A stretch of DNA of 64,000 nucleotides from Galdieria sulphuraria (Eukaryota > Rhodophyta > Bangiophyceae > Galdieriales > Galdieriaceae): NCBI RefSeq assembly GCF_000341285.1, contig NW_005178463.1:69501-133500 (forward strand), in the 5' to 3' direction. This document shows positions 58,151 to 64,000 of the stretch, in pieces (position 1 is the stretch's first letter; every line of letters starts with the position of its first letter). The position numbers were made by a program, and so were the translations under genes. The notes under the pieces are model-generated. The model saw only the letters and a program-made list of their open reading frames with translations, was not told the DNA's origin and searched no databases.

Positions 58151-60917
58151 CTATCCCATATGAAGATGCAATATAGTTACTCCTTGTCCTCCGTTTTCAG
58201 TATCTGCGTCATTCATTTGGCGTATCAACGGATGCCTATAAAAATAGTGTCGAAGACCTGTTCGAAGAGGTCCAAAGCCATGAATAATAAAATATTGATT
58301 ACATTCCGCATTTCGACCCAATTCATTTTCTATCTTAGCTGCAGCTTCCTCTACTCGACATCCTCGCACATCAATAGTATTCCACTTGGCTCGAATGCTA
58401 GAAGAAGTAGATGATACTAGTGTAGAGTTGGTAGAACGTTTCTTAGATAGCTTACTCCTGTTCTCCACCTTTTGAATGGTTGGGTCATTCACAACTTCTG
58501 CCTCCATGATGGAAACTTTCACTCGAATGGAACCAAAACGCACCATAAAGTCTCCTTTGTTGTTCATTCCTTCTACAACTTGTAAAGGTTCTGAACTTAA
58601 CCGTTTTACTAAGACCCAATCTCCTTTGCGTACTTTAGTTCCGGATACAGAATCATGATGACTGGCGCTCTTCTGTTCAAGCATGAGAGATTCCAATTCT
58701 TGTTTCCTTTCCATAATCAATGAGGCATCTGACCCACATCGTTGGACTTCCTTTATCACTTTGGCTATCTGTTCTCTGGCATTGGCGAAATCTTGCTCTA
58801 ATGCTTGCTTCTAAATAAAAATTATATCCAGTCAAGGACATTCCTTCGTAGTAAAGTACATAACATACCTTGGTTTCTATCCATTCATTTTCGAGTTGTT
58901 GAATACGCTCTTCTCTCTCCATCAATTGTCTTTCAAGACACTCAAGTTCTCTCTCCTTTCTTTCTATTTGCTCCTTCATCTCAATGACTTGTTGCTTCGT
59001 TCTTTCTATATCTTCAATGGCTAGAGATAGCTTATCAACACCATTTTCTACGATACTACGAGCACTTTGAGTAATCCAATTGTCCAAACCCAATCTTTGT
59101 GCGATAGCTATTGCACTACTACGTCCAGCAACACCCCAAATAAGACGATAGGTAGGACGCAAACTGAAAGTATCCAATTCCACACTTGCATTTTCAAAAC
59201 GAGCATCTTTATATTTCAGTGTTTTCAATTCCCCGTGATGAGTAGTCGCCATAAGAAAACCGACACGCTCCACAAGGTACAATAAGAGCGACATGGCAAG
59301 AGCACAACCCTCTACAGGATCAGTTCCAGTTCCAATTTCATCCAATAAAACCAAACTACGCTTATGAGATAGTTGTACAATACGCTGAATACGCAATATA
59401 TGACTAGAAAATGTACTCAAAGACTGAGTCACTGACTGGTGATCACCGACATCCGCAAAGATATCTTCAAAAAAGGGAATGTGGACATCATTTTGTTCAC
59501 AAGGAACAAAAAGACCAACCTTGGTCATCAAAATAACAATTCCAAAAGTCTTCAGCGCAACTGTCTTCCCACCCGTGTTGGGTCCTGTAATACAAACTGC
59601 AGTTACACCAGGACGAACCTCAAAATCGATTGGTACAATGGAGTTTCTTTCCAATAAGGGATGCCTGACACCGCGTAATTTCCAAGCATCGACTTTGCAT
59701 GATAAGGCTGCGTTTGAAAAACTTTCTACTATAGTTGGAAATCGGCCATTTATCTGCTGACTGAACTGAGCACGGGCCAATATCCAATCCAATTGAAATA
59801 TGGCATGAGAAATGTATAATAGATGATCAGCATTTTCACAAACTTTTCTGGATAAATCAAACAGAATTTCCTCAATTGCTTCTTCTTCTATGTGTCGAAG
59901 CTGTTGCATTCGATTGGTAAGACTTCTTATACTATTGGGTTCTATATATAGGGTTGAACCTGAGCTGCTTATATCCTGAATGATGCCAGGAACTCTATTT
60001 CTCCTTGTTGCCTTGACAGGTATCACATAACGACCAAAACGCTCGGTATAAATGGGTTCTTGCAAACTCTCTTCATGTTGTTGCAACAAACTATGCAATA
60101 CTTTTCTGATATGCACAAACGTGCTACGAATTTGTGTGCGCGTCTCATATAAACGTATCGAAGCATTATCTCTGATCTGTTCTTTTTCATCCACACTCCT
60201 ACATATAGAATCTTCCAAGTCTTTCATTGAAACTACGTTTTCAACTATCCTATATAAGAGAGGATAGTTGGTGCTTTGACTCTGGAGACTCTGTTTCCAG
60301 TTGGATATTGCTAAGGTTGTTGAGACTATTTGATACAACTCTCTTGGAGTCAATAAGCTTCCTTTCTGTGCCCTGTCGACGATATTCTCCAAGAGGTTTG
60401 CTCCTACCATCCAATCTGTAGGAGAGTACCCACTTTCCATAAAACGAATGCATTCGTTCGTCTCCATTAGATATTGTTGTGTTTGTTCTTTTGACCAGTG
60501 GTTCACTTTCATACCATTCGCTACAAAAAGTCGTACTCTATCTGTTTGACAAAAATCAGCTACCTTCTCACAGATAGGAAACCAGTCCAAAGCCTTCAGA
60601 GTTTCATGTTCGAGTTGCTCACGATAACTTGTGAAAACCTCATCATAAGTTTCTTGTTGGGAGCCTTTTTGTTGGATAAGTTCACTGAGTACAGAACAAT
60701 AAGGTCCCTTTCTGACTGGCTGACTTCTTAACTGGGATTGGAAACCCAGTTTATTCTGAAGACAACATTTTCTAGCCAACCTAGAATGAACACAGATATA
60801 GATTCGGTTGTTACAGTAACAACGACAAGATTTCAACTGTATGATTTGAAGGGATACAAAGTAGTAATAGTGGCAAACACAACTAGGACAACAGGCATCG
60901 CATGAAGTCATTCCCAT
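58151..60917 (-). CDS. MUTS2: MutS2, ribosome-rescue/recombination ATPase with Smr domain
   Basis: Two exons (intron 58811-58868, 58 nt) give 902 residues. A Cys-rich leader of about 75 residues suggests plastid or mitochondrial import. The MutS core has LLENIVDRAQKGSLLTPREL, the Walker A TGPNTGGKTVALK, LVLLDEIGTGTDPVEG (Walker B) and ATTHHGELK; a long coiled coil (EDIERTKQQVIEMKEQIERK) precedes the C-terminal Smr domain (IDVRGCRVEEAAAKI, FIIHGFGPLRTGLRHYF), where the usual HGxGxG is HGFGPL. Cyanobacterial-type MutS2 was probably acquired with the plastid (inference). Confidence 0.95.
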
Positions 60918-60957
60918 CTCTGATTTCTATTAGCGAACTTGTGATTCTTCCTTCCTT

Positions 60958-60960
60958 TAT

Positions 60961-60996
<36 letters not shown>

Positions 60997-60998
60997 AT

Positions 60999-61033
<35 letters not shown>
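60958..61033. repeat. (CA)n-(TA)n microsatellite
   Basis: ATACACAC repeats followed by pure TA, about 75 bp, just upstream of the MutS2 start and downstream of the next minus-strand gene. Confidence 0.9.
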
Positions 61034-61193
61034 AACACAAATATATTTATCATTCTCAAGATGCAGGAGCCAAACAATTATCGGACAAGTCATTGTATTG
61101 AAATATGCTATCATTTTTATTCAAACCAGAGGTTATATCAAACATCATCAACTGACGTGGTCTGGCAAAACTCCTAGGCAAGAACTGTGTTTC

Positions 61194-62160
61194 TTATGGA
61201 ATACTAAAGCGTTGACTATCTGCACGACAAAGCAAATCACATTCAATGGTTTCATTACACAGATTACTCAATAAGTGATGAAAAAAGACCTGAAAACAAA
61301 ACACGCTAGAAGAATGACTCTTTGAATATACAGGACCAATAAAGGGGTTGTGTCGAACCAGCGAACGAAAGTAACTGCTAATAAAGGAGGATTCAAACCC
61401 TCTTCTTTTCCGTCATCAAATACGCACAAGGAAGTCACGCCATAAAGGATCATGTTGAAAATTATCACTACGAGAGAATATATGTGAGTGATAGTTGCTG
61501 TGCATAGTGTTGCTATGAACTGGGTGATAGCAACTAGAATTTTTTAAAAATTTTACACAGTGCCATAAACCGCATATAGAAAGGAAGAACAAATTCTGCA
61601 TATCATGGAACTCCCCTGGAACTAGCTACCAGTTTAGATAAAGTAGGATAACCCACACTAGAAAAGTTTACAACCAAGTTTCATGTAACACAAGAATAAC
61701 AAACCGTTGACGAAGAAAAGTCAGAGCAGCGCATACTAACATTCTGGCTATACCTTTTCTACGAAAAGGAACAGCAACTATCACAAGTCCCAACCAAGAA
61801 TCACGCTGTGACACAATAGCGTGATGGAACCAACAACGTTCTCCTTTCCATCTTCTGTCTTATTTATTGCTAACCAACCTTGAAAGTTAGGGTGCCGCGG
61901 ATCTATTTCCAACTCTTGAGGAGCAACTGACCAACCAGCTTGAATAGTGGTAAGTTGAACTACGTCAGGTATAAGACCCTTCTGGAATGGAATGAGTTGA
62001 ATTCCCAACTTTCACGTTGTTGAAAGAATTTTGCAGGACTATATATATGCAAGTTGTGACTATTCTTCAATATAACTTTGGAACAATGTTGAGGTCTTGA
62101 AAGAAGTCCAGATATATCTATTAAGTGGCTTTTCAAGGTTGAGGGCCAGAACAAAAGGAA
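61194..62160 (-). CDS. GNAT-like acetyltransferase gene, multi-exon, structure uncertain
   Basis: Coding-like blocks on the minus strand: about 61990-61840 (VVQLTTIQAGWSVAPQELEI, PNFQGWLAIN), then 61835-61670 in another frame (RDSWLGLVIVAVPFRRKGIA, RMLVCAALTFL), which holds the acetyl-CoA binding motif A of GNAT enzymes, and a last exon ending at 61194 (SYFRSLVRHNPFIGPVFFHH, then LLSNLCNETIECDLLCRADS) joined through a 42-nt intron with acceptor TTTTGTTTTCAG. The step between the first two blocks needs a very short intron (~30-35 nt) or reflects a frame error. The last block may belong to a separate gene. Confidence 0.45.
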
Positions 62161-62250
62161 GCCTTAAAGTTTGGAGCACAATTCACCGCTGAGCAACATA
62201 CCCGCCAAAATTTCTTGAAATGGCAATGAAGGAAGTTTACTAGTCTTGAA

Positions 62251-63324
62251 ATGGCGATGATGATATTCTCAGAAGATTCCTTGATTGACGTTCATTCAGT
62301 TTCTAGTTTTTTTGCTCGAAATGCTATACAAAGTGCCTTTTTTGACAGCTCTTACTTCCTCTGTGTACCTACTGTGTCTTACGTGTTAATTCTAGAAGTG
62401 ACCACTGCTTCAATGTTACAAGAAAACTGTTCGATTAGGAATAGTTGGAAAGTGGCAATAGATTGGGTTTCTTGTGTAGCTTTTGATCAGAGTGGTCGTT
62501 TATTGTTATTGGCTCGAAATACTCAGTTGCTGGTGTTACGTTTGGTTGAACAAAGTTGGAAACAAATATTTTCGTGTGATATGCATTTTTATCCTCGTGC
62601 CTTGACTATAGTTGATCGTGATAGTTGTAAATTTGATATATTAGTATCGGGTGCTTGTGGAGTAGTAATTGTTCCTTGTAGTATGGAAAACCAGGAGAAA
62701 CTTTTGATTACCCTTCTAGAAGGTACTGCAGGACATCAGTGTTGTTGTCTGGTAAGTCTCAATAGTAGAGTGGTGGCAGCTGCTACCACAGATGGTAGAG
62801 CAGCTGTTTGGTTACGAGAAGAGAAAGCCGGTGATTGGAAACCGGTGGCTTCTTTGATGCCTCTACATGAAGCAGTCACAGTAGCAGCTTGCGATAGGAT
62901 AGTGGATATTGGATTGTATTATCGTGAAGAGGATAAGCTTTATTGCTTGGCTCTCGGTTGGTGGGATGGAGCAGTTTTGGTATATACAAGTCCTCAAGAC
63001 TGCACGAATTATAAGTTGCAGTGGTCCAGAAGAGCTTGTTCCAACTGTCATACTTGGAAAGACATTCCTTGTGGATATTTAACTTGGCATGTTAGTGGTC
63101 AACAGTTGATAGTATGCACGGAACCGTTTCGAATTAGTATTCTGAGTGCTTTGGATGGCGCTGTGAAAAGTATACTCTTCGTTCCGTCACATTTTCTATG
63201 CCAGGGTATTTCCAACTGTAAAGAATATTTATTTCTGTTGTCGAAGAACATGTCTCATTCGAAGTGGAGTGTCCTTCAATATTGGCGCTTTGGAGATGAG
63301 ACTTGCAGTACAGAAGGGGCGTAA
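62251..63324 (+). CDS. Unknown beta-propeller-like protein
   Basis: Intronless, 357 residues. Repeated hydrophobic beta-strand patterns (VAFDQSGRLLLLARNTQLLV, RVVAAATTDGRAAVWLREE, LYCLALGWWDGAVLVYTSPQ, LTWHVSGQQLIVCTEPFR) look like degenerate WD40 blades, but few GH/WD dipeptides are kept. No family recognised. Ends just before the Tic22-like gene. Confidence 0.6.
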   Translation: MAMMIFSEDSLIDVHSVSSFFARNAIQSAFFDSSYFLCVPTVSYVLILEVTTASMLQENCSIRNSWKVAIDWVSCVAFDQSGRLLLLARNTQLLVLRLVEQSWKQIFSCDMHFYPRALTIVDRDSCKFDILVSGACGVVIVPCSMENQEKLLITLLEGTAGHQCCCLVSLNSRVVAAATTDGRAAVWLREEKAGDWKPVASLMPLHEAVTVAACDRIVDIGLYYREEDKLYCLALGWWDGAVLVYTSPQDCTNYKLQWSRRACSNCHTWKDIPCGYLTWHVSGQQLIVCTEPFRISILSALDGAVKSILFVPSHFLCQGISNCKEYLFLLSKNMSHSKWSVLQYWRFGDETCSTEGA

Positions 63325-63364
63325 TCGAAAGAAAAAATTTTTTAGATAATTGCGCCATTTCTCC

Positions 63365-64000
63365 ATGAAGTGGCAACTGCAGAAGACAATCGTGGTACGT
63401 CGTTTTGGCTTGTTCGCTTTCATTGAAAAGCCGCTTCACGTATCCAGAGTTGTGTGTCTTTCACAGATATGTAACTGTTGTTTTCAGAAACATAGACTGT
63501 GCATTCCTTCGAAAGAAAAACAACTGGGAAGTAGAAGCTTTTTCTCTGGTGGATTTCTAGAAATCCCCAAAGTCCCAAAGAAGAACCAGACTACTGTACG
63601 TATGCAACAAAACAGCAAAGGACCGTTATCAGGGAAAGCTTGGTGGAGTGGCTTGTTAACGGGAACAGTTCTGTTTGCTCTTCTGATACCTTACTTGTCC
63701 AATCTCGCATTCAACGATGTTGTTCTAACGGAGGACGATATAAACTTGAAACTTCGGCAGATTCCAGTATTTGCTGTAACCGATGGCGAAGGTAAACCGT
63801 TTTTATTGGAAAGTCCTATGAATGAGAAGCAACGAGATGGCTATTTCTTTGTTGATAAAGATGACGCCGTTTCGTTTGAAGAGTTGGTGACTTCGCAAGA
63901 CACTGAGGTGAAAACAAAAATATTTCCTTTGACACTTGATGTTGCAGAACGTTTTATTCAGGGGAAGATAGACCCTAGCTATGTTTCAAGCTCTGACAGG
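63365..64000 (+). CDS. TIC22: Tic22-like plastid protein import component, cut by window end
   Basis: Frame open from an ATG at 63365 to the edge, at least 212 residues, so the 3' end is missing. An N-terminal basic, Cys-containing leader of about 90 residues is followed by a hydrophobic stretch (WWSGLLTGTVLFALLIPYL), then IPVFAVTDGEGKPFLLESP, GYFFVDKDDAVSFEELV and FPLTLDVAERFIQGK, the pattern of the Tic22 family, a chaperone-like protein of the plastid intermembrane space related to a cyanobacterial periplasmic protein. The membrane-spanning stretch is unusual for plant Tic22 and may be a signal sequence. Confidence 0.75.
   Translation, partial: MKWQLQKTIVVRRFGLFAFIEKPLHVSRVVCLSQICNCCFQKHRLCIPSKEKQLGSRSFFSGGFLEIPKVPKKNQTTVRMQQNSKGPLSGKAWWSGLLTGTVLFALLIPYLSNLAFNDVVLTEDDINLKLRQIPVFAVTDGEGKPFLLESPMNEKQRDGYFFVDKDDAVSFEELVTSQDTEVKTKIFPLTLDVAERFIQGKIDPSYVSSSDR

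Noticed and set aside
60883-61177. Frames with Val-Cys or Thr-His repeats on both strands
   Set aside because: They are translations of the CA/TA microsatellite.
61268-61468. Hydrophobic frame with RWFDTTPLL, reminiscent of microbial rhodopsin helix C
   Set aside because: The spacing of the Arg and TTPLL is three residues too short for a rhodopsin, no retinal lysine helix is found, and another frame in the same DNA joins a clean spliced exon.

Overview
The window looks like nuclear DNA of a compact, AT-rich, photosynthetic eukaryote, most probably a unicellular red alga of the Galdieria (Cyanidiophytina) type. That assignment is an inference. The sequence itself shows about 40 tightly packed genes on both strands, introns that are nearly all 45-60 nt (checked by reading-frame continuity), eukaryotic core genes (eS1, eS7, uS8, DNA polymerase alpha and delta subunits, SPT6, calnexin, MetAP2, cyclin A) and products expected in a plastid (SufS, a Tic22-like protein, MutS2, a PsbW-like thylakoid protein). 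No rRNA, tRNA, CRISPR, transposon or virus-like element was recognised.

Layout. 0-5 kb: bZIP factor, a hemerythrin-domain protein with a large unknown N-terminal region, a Nudix hydrolase and a membrane protein. 5-9 kb: POLD2 facing a POT1-like telomere protein. 9-16 kb: HINT-type HIT protein, two unknown genes, proteasome chaperone PSMG2, copper nitrite reductase, a rhodanese, ALKBH6. 16-27 kb: SPT6, a Myb-like THAQKYF factor, a Ser-rich protein, a gene-poor stretch, calnexin. 27-39 kb: DNA polymerase alpha overlapping tail to tail with a copper P-type ATPase, Rab escort protein, uS8, cyclin A. 39-49 kb: CPA1 Na+/H+ antiporter, a small coiled-coil protein, a short chorein protein, eS1, a four-exon micro-gene, the PsbW-like protein, MetAP2, SufS. 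49-54 kb: RPP21, an AIR9-like protein with a GC-AG intron, a tiny two-helix membrane protein, eS7, a tandem CCCH protein. 54-56 kb: a 2 kb stretch without any long reading frame, with promoter-like palindromes. 56-64 kb: RING-less RBBP6/Mpe1-like protein, MutS2, a GNAT-like gene, a beta-propeller-like protein, and the start of a Tic22-like gene cut by the window edge.

There are no operons. Neighbours share short divergent or convergent spacers. Several genes serve DNA replication, telomeres and the cell cycle (POLD2, POT1, POLA1, cyclin A), but I see no evidence that they are co-regulated, apart from GGCGC(C) motifs near some gene starts. The most unusual items are the algal copper nitrite reductase, the hemerythrin fusion protein, POT1 with an N-terminal extension, the RING-less RBBP6, unusual introns (GC-AG, ATG-only first exon, several acceptors ending AAG), and the ORF-free interval at 54.3-56.2 kb.
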